NCBI GenBank assembly: GCA_027459365.1
Contig: DAIDIM010000091.1
Location: 1-7,086, forward strand
Length of the DNA: 7,086 nt
Origin: Chlamydiota bacterium
GTDB lineage: Bacteria > Chlamydiota > Chlamydiia > Chlamydiales > SM23-39
Direction: 5' to 3'
Part shown: positions 1 to 6,324 of the stretch, one piece after another
Numbering within the stretch: the stretch's first letter is position 1
How the letters are laid out: each line of letters opens with the position of its first letter
Made by a program: the position numbers and the translations under genes
The notes under the pieces: generated by a model
Database searches by the model: none
The model's input: the letters and a program-made list of their open reading frames with translations, nothing else
What the model was told of the DNA's origin: nothing

Positions 1-1972
1 GGCTCGAGTCATGCGCGATGGAGAGTGGAAACTACTCCCTGCGCAAGACATCGTCCCTGGAGATTACCTTCGCATCCGCATGGGAGACATGATCCCTGCC
101 GATATAAAATTGCTGGAAGGGAATCTTTCAATTGATCAATCGGTTTTGACAGGAGAATCTCTCCCTATCGAAGGCAAGCCTGGCGATGTTGGGTATGCTG
201 GCGCAATTGTCCTCCGAGGAGAGGCCTTCGCTGAAGTAACCGCAACTGGCCCCAATTCCTATTATGGAAAAACAGCTGAAATCGTCCGCTTAGCAAAAGC
301 TCCCAGTCATTTAGAAAAAATGATTTTCCAAATCGTCAAGTACCTTGTTACCTTCGACTTCGTTTTAATTTTGATTGTTTTTGTTTATGCTTTTTATTTT
401 GAATTCCCTCTATCAGAACTGATTCCTTTTTCTTTGCTTCTCTTTCTTGCATCAGTACCCGTCGCATTGCCCGCGACATTTACTCTTGCTACCGCTCTCG
501 GATCTATGGAACTTCTCAAATCAGGAGTTTTGGTGACCCGTCTTTCAGCTATTGAAGAGGCTGCTGCCATGTCCATTTTGTGCGTGGATAAAACGGGAAC
601 CATTACAAAAAATATCCTCGAAGTTTCCTCTGTCCATTGTTATTCTCCTTATTCTGAGCAACAAGTACTCGCCCTTGCCTCCCTTGCATCTGAAGAATCT
701 ACTCAAGATCCAATCGATCTTGCTGTCCTCAAAGCAACAAAGAAATGTCCTTCTAAAATGCAGAGATTAGAATTTATCCCTTTTGATCCTGAGAAAAAAT
801 ACGCCGAAGCCATCGTATCTGATGCAGGTAAAACAATACGGATTCGCTTTGGGGCCCCGATCGCTCTTTTAAAAGAGCAATTCTCTGCAGAAGTCGATGC
901 TTTAAGTGCGGATGGTTCTAGAGTTCTATGTGTCGTTGTCGATGGCGAACCTGCGGGGCTGTTAAAGATTAAAGATCCCTTACGTGAAGACTCCTCCATT
1001 GTCATTCAAGAAATGCAAAATCTTGGAATTCGGGTGATTATGCTCACCGGCGACTGTGAAACGACAGCGCGTACGATTGCTGAAAAAGCAGGGATAGGGA
1101 GTCGAGTTATCGAAAGAGAGCAACTCGAAAATATTTTAAATGCAGATGCAGTTGCAGGAGTATTTCCCGTAGACAAATTTCATATCATAGAGATCTTGCA
1201 AAAAGAAAATTATATCTGCGGCATGACCGGAGACGGAGTCAATGACGCGCCTGCTCTAAAAAAAGCGGAAGTTGGCATTGCTGTTGCCAATGCTGCTGAT
1301 GTGGCTAAAGCGTCAGCAAGCTTGGTGCTAACAACATCGGGCCTTCATAATATTGTAGAGGCAGTCAAAACAAGTCGGAAAATCTATCAACGCATGTTGA
1401 CCTATACACTGAATAAGATCATTAAAACTTTGGAAATTTCCATCCTCTTAGGCATTGGATTGATTCTCGAGAAAAATTTCATCATCTCGCAGCTCTTAAT
1501 CGTGCTTTTCATGTTTGCCAATGATTTTGTGACTATGGCAATTGCCACTGATCACGTTTCCTATTCAGACAAGCCTGATCAGTGGAATATTAAAACATTG
1601 ATGATGGCAAGTGGCCTCTTTGCCTCTCTGATCTTAGTGTTTTCCTTTACCATCCTATTTTTAGGCAGTCATTTTTTGACGATTCCTCATTTGCAAACAT
1701 TGATTTTTCTCACCCTTGTTTTCACCGGTCAGGCCACCGTCTATTTAGTGCGGGAAAGGAACCATTTTTGGCATTCTGCACCTAGTATCTGGATGATCGG
1801 CTCTTCCTTTATAGATATCGCAATTATTTCCATTCTCGCAATCAAAGGAGTATTTATGGCACCCCTCCACCCGTCTCTTGTATTTGGTCTGCTAGCAAGC
1901 GTAGGTTTTTATTTTTTTCTACTCGATATTTTGAAGGTAAAATTTTTCAGCACGGTGAGAACGTGCATTTAA
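1..1972 (+). CDS. P-type cation-transporting ATPase, plasma-membrane H+-ATPase (P3A) type, N-terminus missing
   Basis: This is an ATP-driven inner-membrane cation pump, most likely exporting protons. The reading frame is already open at base 2 (A-R-V before the first ATG at 11) and enters inside the actuator domain, so that ATG is internal and the true start lies outside the window. Numbering from this ATG, I see TGES (47-50, actuator), PVALP (150-154, ion-binding helix M4), DKTGT with phospho-accepting Asp193, FDPEKK (258-263, nucleotide domain), MLTGD (344-348) and MTGDGVNDAP (405-414). Hydrophobic segments match M3-M4 (about 110-165) and M5-M10 (about 467-641). In M6 the stretch FANDFVTMA places Asp505 where the proton-binding Asp sits in plant H+-ATPases (ILNDGTIM), which favours P3A over Ca2+ or heavy-metal pumps. 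The usual KGAP motif reads FGAP (280-283). The protein ends soon after M10, so it has no long regulatory tail. Proton specificity is inferred. Confidence 0.93.
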   Translation, partial: ARVMRDGEWKLLPAQDIVPGDYLRIRMGDMIPADIKLLEGNLSIDQSVLTGESLPIEGKPGDVGYAGAIVLRGEAFAEVTATGPNSYYGKTAEIVRLAKAPSHLEKMIFQIVKYLVTFDFVLILIVFVYAFYFEFPLSELIPFSLLLFLASVPVALPATFTLATALGSMELLKSGVLVTRLSAIEEAAAMSILCVDKTGTITKNILEVSSVHCYSPYSEQQVLALASLASEESTQDPIDLAVLKATKKCPSKMQRLEFIPFDPEKKYAEAIVSDAGKTIRIRFGAPIALLKEQFSAEVDALSADGSRVLCVVVDGEPAGLLKIKDPLREDSSIVIQEMQNLGIRVIMLTGDCETTARTIAEKAGIGSRVIEREQLENILNADAVAGVFPVDKFHIIEILQKENYICGMTGDGVNDAPALKKAEVGIAVANAADVAKASASLVLTTSGLHNIVEAVKTSRKIYQRMLTYTLNKIIKTLEISILLGIGLILEKNFIISQLLIVLFMFANDFVTMAIATDHVSYSDKPDQWNIKTLMMASGLFASLILVFSFTILFLGSHFLTIPHLQTLIFLTLVFTGQATVYLVRERNHFWHSAPSIWMIGSSFIDIAIISILAIKGVFMAPLHPSLVFGLLASVGFYFFLLDILKVKFFSTVRTCI

Positions 1973-2139
1973 AATCCAAAGCTCAGTTCCTGAATATCGA
2001 GAGCTATCAAAACTTCTCATCCGCTTTTCTGCCAAAGATACTCCATACTCTTTCGATGGAGCACCAAAAAATAACAAGATGGCAGGATAAAAATAAATAT
2101 CGGAGAATTCATCTCTTTGATAAGAATAATCTCTTGTGA
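1963..2139 (+). CDS. possible small ORF of 58 codons (GTG start), unknown function
   Basis: A single open frame from GTG 1963 to TGA 2137-2139 spans nearly the whole gap between the ATPase gene and ugd. It overlaps the ATPase stop by 10 bp, and its own stop shares one base with the ugd ribosome binding site. The product would begin VHLKSKAQFLNIES and end FDKNNLL. It is hydrophilic and basic, with no membrane segment or motif I recognise. A weak GGTGAG lies only 3 bases before the GTG, which is a poor start signal, and the same frame stays open upstream into the ATPase gene. Chance openness of a 180-bp stretch is quite possible. I list it because nothing else explains the gap and because its spacing would make the gene chain continuous. 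It may equally be an untranslated leader of ugd. Confidence 0.2.
   Translation: MHLKSKAQFLNIESYQNFSSAFLPKILHTLSMEHQKITRWQDKNKYRRIHLFDKNNLL
2125..2130 (+). promoter_or_regulatory. weak -10-like hexamer upstream of ugd
   Basis: AATAAT matches five of six bases of the sigma-70 -10 consensus and lies 21 bases before the ugd start codon. No acceptable -35 hexamer sits 16-18 bases upstream. A promoter for the ugd-folD chain is expected somewhere in 1973-2151, since a new transcription unit plausibly begins after the ATPase gene, but I could not place one with confidence. Confidence 0.15.
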
Positions 2140-2144
2140 AGGAG
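2139..2144 (+). promoter_or_regulatory. ribosome binding site of ugd
   Basis: AAGGAG within GAAGGAGAA, 7 bases before ATG 2152, is the strongest Shine-Dalgarno sequence in the window. It fixes the ugd start and marks the head of the tightly linked gene chain. Confidence 0.8.
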
Positions 2145-2151
2145 AATTTCG

Positions 2152-3486
2152 ATGCACATTTTAATGGTTGGAACTGGGTATGTGGGTCTTGTTACAGGTG
2201 CATGTTTTGCTGAAATGGGACATCATGTAACGTGTCTTGATATCAATGAAGAAAAAATCAAAATGTTAAAGAATGGTGAGATTCCGATTTTTGAGCCAGG
2301 TCTGGATGAGCTAGTGAAGCGCAATATGGTGCAAAAGCGGTTGAAGTTCACAACCGATTATGAAAAAGCAGTAAGCGATGCAAGGGTCTGTTTTATTGCA
2401 GTCCCAACTCCTTCAAGCACAGATGGTTCCTGCGATATTGGGTTTGTTGAAGCGGCTGCAAGATCGATTGCAAAACATATGAATGGCTATAAGATCATTG
2501 TCAATAAATCGACTGTTCCAGTCGGAACCGCTCACAGGGTTGCCTCTATCATCAGAGAGGAGAGGGGTGACATCCCATTTGATGTTGTCTCAAATCCTGA
2601 GTTTTTAAAAGAAGGGGCAGCCGTTCAAGATTGCTTAAAGCCAGATCGGATTATTATTGGAGCAAATTCGCAAAAAGCAATCGATACGATGAAGGAAATT
2701 TATGCCCCTTTTACAATCAATCACGATCGGATGATTGTCATGGATATTTTGTCGGCAGAGATGACCAAATATGCTGCAAATGCGATGCTTGCATTGCGGA
2801 TCTCTTTTATGAATGAGATTGCAGATGTTTGCAAAAAAGTGGGGGCAAATATCAATGAGGTAAGAAAGGGGATAGGCTCTGATAGCCGGATTGGCTATAG
2901 TTTTCTCTATCCTGGTGTCGGCTATGGAGGCTCCTGTTTTCCAAAAGATGTCCGCGCGCTGGTTGCAACGGCCCGAAAGGCGGGAACCGAGCCGATTCTC
3001 CTCGAATCTATCGATGTTGTGAATGAACGTCAAAAAAAGGTTCTGGGACATAAGATGATCCAATATTTTGCTGATCGTGGCGGTGTTAAAAACAAAACAA
3101 TTGGCATTTGGGGTTTATCATTTAAACCTGATACCGATGACATGAGAGAGGCTCCGTCCCTTGTCTTGATTGAAGAGCTTTTGAAGGCAGGGGCAAAATT
3201 GCGCTTATTTGACCCAGTATCGATGCCCAATGCAAAAAAGATTTTGGGAGAATCAACGCAGATCACTTGGTGCGAAGATGAATTTGAAGCAGCAAATGGG
3301 GCAGATGCGGTGGCACTCCTTACAGAATGGAAGCAATTTAGACTTGTCGATTTCCAAGATGTGCAATCAAGGATGAAAGCCCTTGCTTTCTTTGATGGAC
3401 GAAATCAATATAAACCATTAGATATGAAAGAACGTGGATTTGATTATATTGCGATCGGTGTCCCCGATCAATTACAAAAAGTATGA
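2152..3486 (+). CDS. ugd: UDP-glucose 6-dehydrogenase
   Basis: This cytoplasmic enzyme oxidises UDP-glucose to UDP-glucuronate with two NAD+, supplying an acidic sugar donor for polysaccharides. The 444-residue length is normal for the bacterial family. An N-terminal Rossmann fold opens with GTGYVG (7-12). NPEFLKEG (148-155), Lys206 and Asn210 match the substrate-site positions. The catalytic cysteine is Cys262 in GVGYGGSCFPKD (255-266). The C-terminal NAD/UDP-binding domain carries FKPDTDDMREAP (324-335), close to the family's FKPxTDDxRxSP. All key residues are present, so the enzyme should be active. The start is set by a strong ribosome binding site. The stop overlaps the next gene as ATGA. 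A GDP-mannose dehydrogenase is the main alternative, but GSCFPKD with this spacing and the YVGL start fit UDP-glucose dehydrogenase better. The coding strand is markedly G-rich compared with the ATPase gene. Confidence 0.95.
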   Translation: MHILMVGTGYVGLVTGACFAEMGHHVTCLDINEEKIKMLKNGEIPIFEPGLDELVKRNMVQKRLKFTTDYEKAVSDARVCFIAVPTPSSTDGSCDIGFVEAAARSIAKHMNGYKIIVNKSTVPVGTAHRVASIIREERGDIPFDVVSNPEFLKEGAAVQDCLKPDRIIIGANSQKAIDTMKEIYAPFTINHDRMIVMDILSAEMTKYAANAMLALRISFMNEIADVCKKVGANINEVRKGIGSDSRIGYSFLYPGVGYGGSCFPKDVRALVATARKAGTEPILLESIDVVNERQKKVLGHKMIQYFADRGGVKNKTIGIWGLSFKPDTDDMREAPSLVLIEELLKAGAKLRLFDPVSMPNAKKILGESTQITWCEDEFEAANGADAVALLTEWKQFRLVDFQDVQSRMKALAFFDGRNQYKPLDMKERGFDYIAIGVPDQLQKV

Positions 3487-4100
3487 AACGACTCTTTGAT
3501 ATCTTTTTTAGTGTTTGTGTTTTGATTGTTCTCTTCCCCCTCTTTTTTGTCATTGCAATCATTGTAAGGTGCACATCAAAAGGACCTGTTTTCTACACCA
3601 GTAAAAGAGCAGGTCTGTATGGAAAACCGATCTATTGCTTAAAATTTCGGTCCATGTATGAAGATGCAGATGAAAGATTGAATGATCTTTTGAAAAGCAA
3701 TCCGGCATTACAAAGTGAGTGGAATACATTTCAAAAACTAAAAAATGATCCGAGAATTACCCCAATTGGCCGATTTTTGCGAAGGTCGTCGATCGATGAG
3801 ATGCCTCAATTTTGGAATGTGCTCAAAGGGGATTTAAGCGTTGTGGGACCTAGACCTCCAACTCTAATGTCCGATTGCCCCAAAGAAATTGAACAACTCT
3901 ACGGTGAAAAGGCGCATGTGATTCTCTCGGTCCGTCCCGGCATTACCGGTGTTTGGCAAGTATCAGGAAGAAGTCATATTTCTTTTGCCGAGAGGTGCCT
4001 TATGGAGGCTCGCTATGCAACTTCACACACATTTTGGCAAGATCTCGCAATTATCGTAAAAACAATTCCGGCAGTCTTCTCAGCAAAAGGGGCATTTTAA
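3483..4100 (+). CDS. short monotopic phosphoglycosyl transferase (bacterial sugar transferase family)
   Basis: This is an initiating enzyme that transfers a sugar 1-phosphate from a UDP-sugar to a polyprenyl phosphate on the inner face of the membrane, the first step of many capsule, exopolysaccharide and O-glycan pathways. At 205 residues it is only the catalytic core (PglC or ExoY size), without the extra N-terminal membrane domain of WcaJ-type enzymes. Residues 4-28 form a hydrophobic segment containing Pro19, consistent with the re-entrant membrane helix of this family. The core motifs are KFRSM (54-58), DPRITPIGRFLRRSSIDEMP (89-108) with the catalytic Asp105-Glu106 pair, GDLSVVGPRP (116-125) and RPGITGVWQVSGRS (151-164). 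The start codon overlaps the ugd stop and has no clear ribosome binding site, so translation is probably coupled to ugd. The sugar transferred cannot be read from the sequence; the neighbours suggest a galactose or glucose donor. Confidence 0.93.
   Translation: MKRLFDIFFSVCVLIVLFPLFFVIAIIVRCTSKGPVFYTSKRAGLYGKPIYCLKFRSMYEDADERLNDLLKSNPALQSEWNTFQKLKNDPRITPIGRFLRRSSIDEMPQFWNVLKGDLSVVGPRPPTLMSDCPKEIEQLYGEKAHVILSVRPGITGVWQVSGRSHISFAERCLMEARYATSHTFWQDLAIIVKTIPAVFSAKGAF
4085..4092 (+). promoter_or_regulatory. ribosome binding site of galE
   Basis: AAAAGGGG lies 8 bases before ATG 4101, inside the last codons of the transferase gene. It supports the galE start directly after the transferase stop. 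Confidence 0.5.
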
Positions 4101-5072
4101 ATGAATGTATTAGTGACTGGCGGCGCAGGTTATATTGGCAGCCATACGTGCAAAGCTCTCCATGCTGCCGGCTTCACCCCCATTACCTACGATAATCTCT
4201 CTACAGGACATAAAAGCTTTGTAAAATGGGGGCCATTAGTTATTGGAGATCTCCTGGACGCAGATCTTTTGCAAAAAACAATTCAAGAATATAAGCCCAT
4301 AGCGGTTCTCCACTTTGCAGCGGCTGCGCTCGTCATTGAATCGATGCACAATCCTGGAAAATATTACAAAAACAATGTTTGCGGCTCATCTCATCTCTTA
4401 GAAGCAATGCGCGGTCAAATCCCTTATCTTGTCTTCTCAAGTACATGCGCGATCTATGGAAATCCTCAATTTTCACCCATTACCGAGATCCACCCACAAA
4501 ATCCGATCAATCCCTACGGCAAATCAAAATTGATGGTCGAGCAGATGATTCAAGATTATCCAATGAACTCAGTTATTTTGCGCTATTTTAATGCAGCGGG
4601 GGCCGATTTTAGCGGAGAAATTGGAGAGGATCATACTCCAGAAACCCACATCATTCCCTCCATTATTGAAGTGGCAAAAGGGTTAAGAAAAGAGATCATC
4701 GTCTATGGCACCGACTTTCCAACAAGTGATGGAAGTGCAGTTCGTGATTATATCCATGTCGAAGATCTCGCGCACGCGCATGTCAATGCATTGAAGTATT
4801 TGCTTAAAAACAACCCAAGTACAATTGTCAATTTAGGGACCGGAAAAGGGCATTCAGTTCTCGAAATCATAGGCGAAGTTGAGAAAGTTGCAAACAACAG
4901 AATACCAGTAGTTTACGAACAAAGACGCAAAGGTGAACCATCACATCTTGTTGCCAATTACAAAAAAGCGGAAGAGCTCCTTCAATGGGCGCCAAAGGTT
5001 TCCAAACTTTCGTTAATCGTTGAGTCTGCATGGAGCTGGCATAACCGATGTTGTACTTTGCATTCCTGTTAA
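4101..5072 (+). CDS. galE: UDP-glucose 4-epimerase
   Basis: This NAD-dependent enzyme of the extended short-chain dehydrogenase family interconverts UDP-glucose and UDP-galactose in the cytoplasm. The 323-residue length is normal. The NAD-binding loop TGGAGYIGSH (6-15) starts the Rossmann fold, and YDNLSTGH (30-37) is a typical GalE segment. The catalytic set is SSTCAIYG (113-120), with Thr115 at the serine/threonine position, plus Tyr139 and Lys143 in YGKSK. RYFNAAG (161-167) and AVRDYIHVEDLA (213-224) are also characteristic, as is NLGTGKGHSV (244-253). The gene starts on the base after the transferase stop. Its C-terminus (WSWHNRCCTLHSC) departs from the usual WHxxHPxGY-like ending and is encoded where it overlaps the next gene by 25 bp. 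A related 4-epimerase such as UDP-GlcNAc or UDP-glucuronate 4-epimerase is possible, since substrate range is hard to read in this family. With ugd alongside, a UDP-GlcA link is worth considering. Confidence 0.93.
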   Translation: MNVLVTGGAGYIGSHTCKALHAAGFTPITYDNLSTGHKSFVKWGPLVIGDLLDADLLQKTIQEYKPIAVLHFAAAALVIESMHNPGKYYKNNVCGSSHLLEAMRGQIPYLVFSSTCAIYGNPQFSPITEIHPQNPINPYGKSKLMVEQMIQDYPMNSVILRYFNAAGADFSGEIGEDHTPETHIIPSIIEVAKGLRKEIIVYGTDFPTSDGSAVRDYIHVEDLAHAHVNALKYLLKNNPSTIVNLGTGKGHSVLEIIGEVEKVANNRIPVVYEQRRKGEPSHLVANYKKAEELLQWAPKVSKLSLIVESAWSWHNRCCTLHSC

Positions 5073-5560
5073 GCGCGATCGCCCTTTTCTTACAAATGAC
5101 AATTTTCCCCCATTTCGTCATCCTTGCATTTGCGCCATGGATTGCATTTGTCACTTTAAAATGCTCATCTAAGAGAAGCCTCCTTCTTGCAATGATGGGG
5201 GGTATTTTTCTCGATCTATTCTCAAATGACCCTATCGGAGTGCATGCGCTCAACTATACACTTGTCGCATTCATCCTTTCTCGTTACAGACGATTTTTCT
5301 CCTATGATCAGCCGAGACATTTGAGCCTATTTACACTCCTTGTTTCTTTTGTCTCAACGGTTCTGCAACTTTTTTTACTTTTTCTCTTTGACAGAAGAAT
5401 TCCTTTTACCGGAGAATGGATTTTAGTGGATTTAGTATTGATGCCTATTGCCGATGCGTTTTATGCGCTCATTTGGTTTGCCTATCCACTGAAACTTTTT
5501 TCTAAAGGAAGAATCGTTTGGCTGAACATAAAGAAAAAACTTTTTCCAACTACACCCTAA
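5048..5560 (+). CDS. mreD: MreD-like integral membrane protein (putative rod shape-determining protein)
   Basis: This is a 170-residue, very hydrophobic protein with about five or six membrane segments (roughly 2-20, 22-38, 44-60, 66-80, 93-115, 125-148) and a basic C-terminal tail containing IKKK. The signature is GGIFLDLFSNDPIGVHALNY (51-70), followed by a hydrophobic helix and Arg-rich RYRRFF (79-84). It matches the Gly-Asp-Leu, then Gly-x-x-Ala-Leu pattern of MreD, an inner-membrane partner of MreC and MreB in wall elongation. MreD proteins are poorly conserved, so the call rests on this block, the size and the topology. The ATG lies 25 bp inside galE; GGAG at 5032-5035 is 12 bases upstream, which is far, so re-initiation after galE is likely. 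No mreB or mreC is nearby, which is unusual for mreD. The alternative is another small membrane protein of unknown role, or a transporter's membrane subunit. Confidence 0.62.
   Translation: MLYFAFLLSAIALFLQMTIFPHFVILAFAPWIAFVTLKCSSKRSLLLAMMGGIFLDLFSNDPIGVHALNYTLVAFILSRYRRFFSYDQPRHLSLFTLLVSFVSTVLQLFLLFLFDRRIPFTGEWILVDLVLMPIADAFYALIWFAYPLKLFSKGRIVWLNIKKKLFPTTP
5504..5510 (+). promoter_or_regulatory. ribosome binding site fixing a TTG start (suhB)
   Basis: AAAGGAA lies 7 bases before TTG 5518, within the 3' end of the MreD-like gene. It is a good Shine-Dalgarno match at the ideal distance. The next in-frame Met codon of suhB is far inside the conserved domain, so this site decides the start. 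Confidence 0.65.
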
Positions 5561-6324
5561 TCGCAATTGATGCAGCACTACAAGCGGGTGAAATCTTACG
5601 ACAAGGATATGGAACACAATTTTCAATTACCCAAAAAGTTGGCATACACAATCTTGTCACAGAATTCGACTTGCTTGCAGAAAAAAGTATCCTCTCCTTC
5701 ATTTCTAAATATGTACCCAAATCCCAGTTTTTAGCTGAAGAAAGTGGCGCAAGTGGTGAGACCTCTGAAATCCTTTGGATCATCGATCCCCTTGATGGAA
5801 CTGTCAACTTTGCCCATCAGATTCCTGTTTTTTCTGTCAGTATCGCACTCGAAAAAAAGGGGGAACTTTTTTGTGGAGTTGTTTATCAGCCAATCACTCA
5901 TGAACTATTCGTCGCCGAAAAAAATAAAGGTGCATTCCTCAATGGAAAAGAGCTGAAAGTCTCCAACGTCTCCAAACTCTCCGATTCGATGATCAGCCTT
6001 GGTTTTCCCTATAATCTTCATGAAAATCCGCACCATTGCATTGAACATTTTGTCGATATCTTGCGTCTTGGAATCCCGATCCGCCGTTTGGGATCCGCCG
6101 CCATCGATATTGCCTATACGGCAGCAGGTCGCTTTGACGGCTTTTTTGAGGTGGGGCTATCTCCTTGGGATTGTGCCGCAGGAATTCTCCTCATCGAGGA
6201 AGCTGGAGGCAAAGTCACCTCCTGGGACAATCGACCAATCCACCATAGAGCTAAAGATCCTATTCTCTGTACGAATGGAAAAATCCATACAATGCTCTCC
6301 AACGTCCTGATGCAAAATGAATAA
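5518..6324 (+). CDS. suhB: inositol monophosphatase family protein (SuhB-like)
   Basis: This is a Mg2+-dependent sugar- or inositol-phosphate phosphatase of the cytoplasm. The 268-residue length is standard. Metal ligands are complete: Glu74 in FLAEESG (71-77), Asp90 and Asp93 in WIIDPLDGTVNF (87-98), and Asp218 in WDCAAG (217-222). LVTEFD (46-51) and RRLGSAAIDIAY (189-200) are further family blocks. Translation must start at TTG 5518, because conserved residues begin around residue 13 and no ATG precedes them; AAAGGAA 7 bases upstream supports it. The start lies 43 bp inside the MreD-like gene, and the stop overlaps folD. In E. coli SuhB also acts with the ribosomal RNA antitermination complex, but I cannot tell whether this one does. 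Other members of the superfamily cleave histidinol phosphate or 3'-phosphoadenosine phosphates, so the substrate is uncertain. Confidence 0.9.
   Translation: MAEHKEKTFSNYTLIAIDAALQAGEILRQGYGTQFSITQKVGIHNLVTEFDLLAEKSILSFISKYVPKSQFLAEESGASGETSEILWIIDPLDGTVNFAHQIPVFSVSIALEKKGELFCGVVYQPITHELFVAEKNKGAFLNGKELKVSNVSKLSDSMISLGFPYNLHENPHHCIEHFVDILRLGIPIRRLGSAAIDIAYTAAGRFDGFFEVGLSPWDCAAGILLIEEAGGKVTSWDNRPIHHRAKDPILCTNGKIHTMLSNVLMQNE

Noticed and set aside
11..13. ATG at 11 as the start of the ATPase
   Set aside because: The frame is open to the left edge and the first residues (ARVMRDGEW, then VPGD) are the middle of the actuator domain, so more than 100 residues should precede it.
703..1005. 100-codon - strand open frame within the ATPase gene
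   Set aside because: Low-complexity Ser-rich translation antisense to the conserved nucleotide domain; a shadow frame.
1900..1972. Frameshift in the T-rich end of the ATPase gene that would join it to the downstream open frame
   Set aside because: The in-frame end (LLDILKVKFF and a few more residues) is where this family normally stops, and I see no standard slippery heptamer in phase.
2041..2061. Inverted repeat CTCCAT / ATGGAG with a 9-base loop, as a terminator or operator
   Set aside because: The stem is only six pairs and no T-run follows on the + strand; chance is likely.
1973..2151. tRNA, riboswitch or small RNA in the only intergenic gap
   Set aside because: No cloverleaf, no conserved aptamer core and no strong hairpin could be found by eye.
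2635..3063. 142-codon open frame on the - strand inside ugd
   Set aside because: It lies entirely within a well-conserved gene, has no recognisable motif and is best explained as a shadow of ugd codon use.
4867..5253. 128-codon - strand open frame across the galE/MreD-like junction
   Set aside because: No family features, and it opposes two supported genes; a shadow frame.
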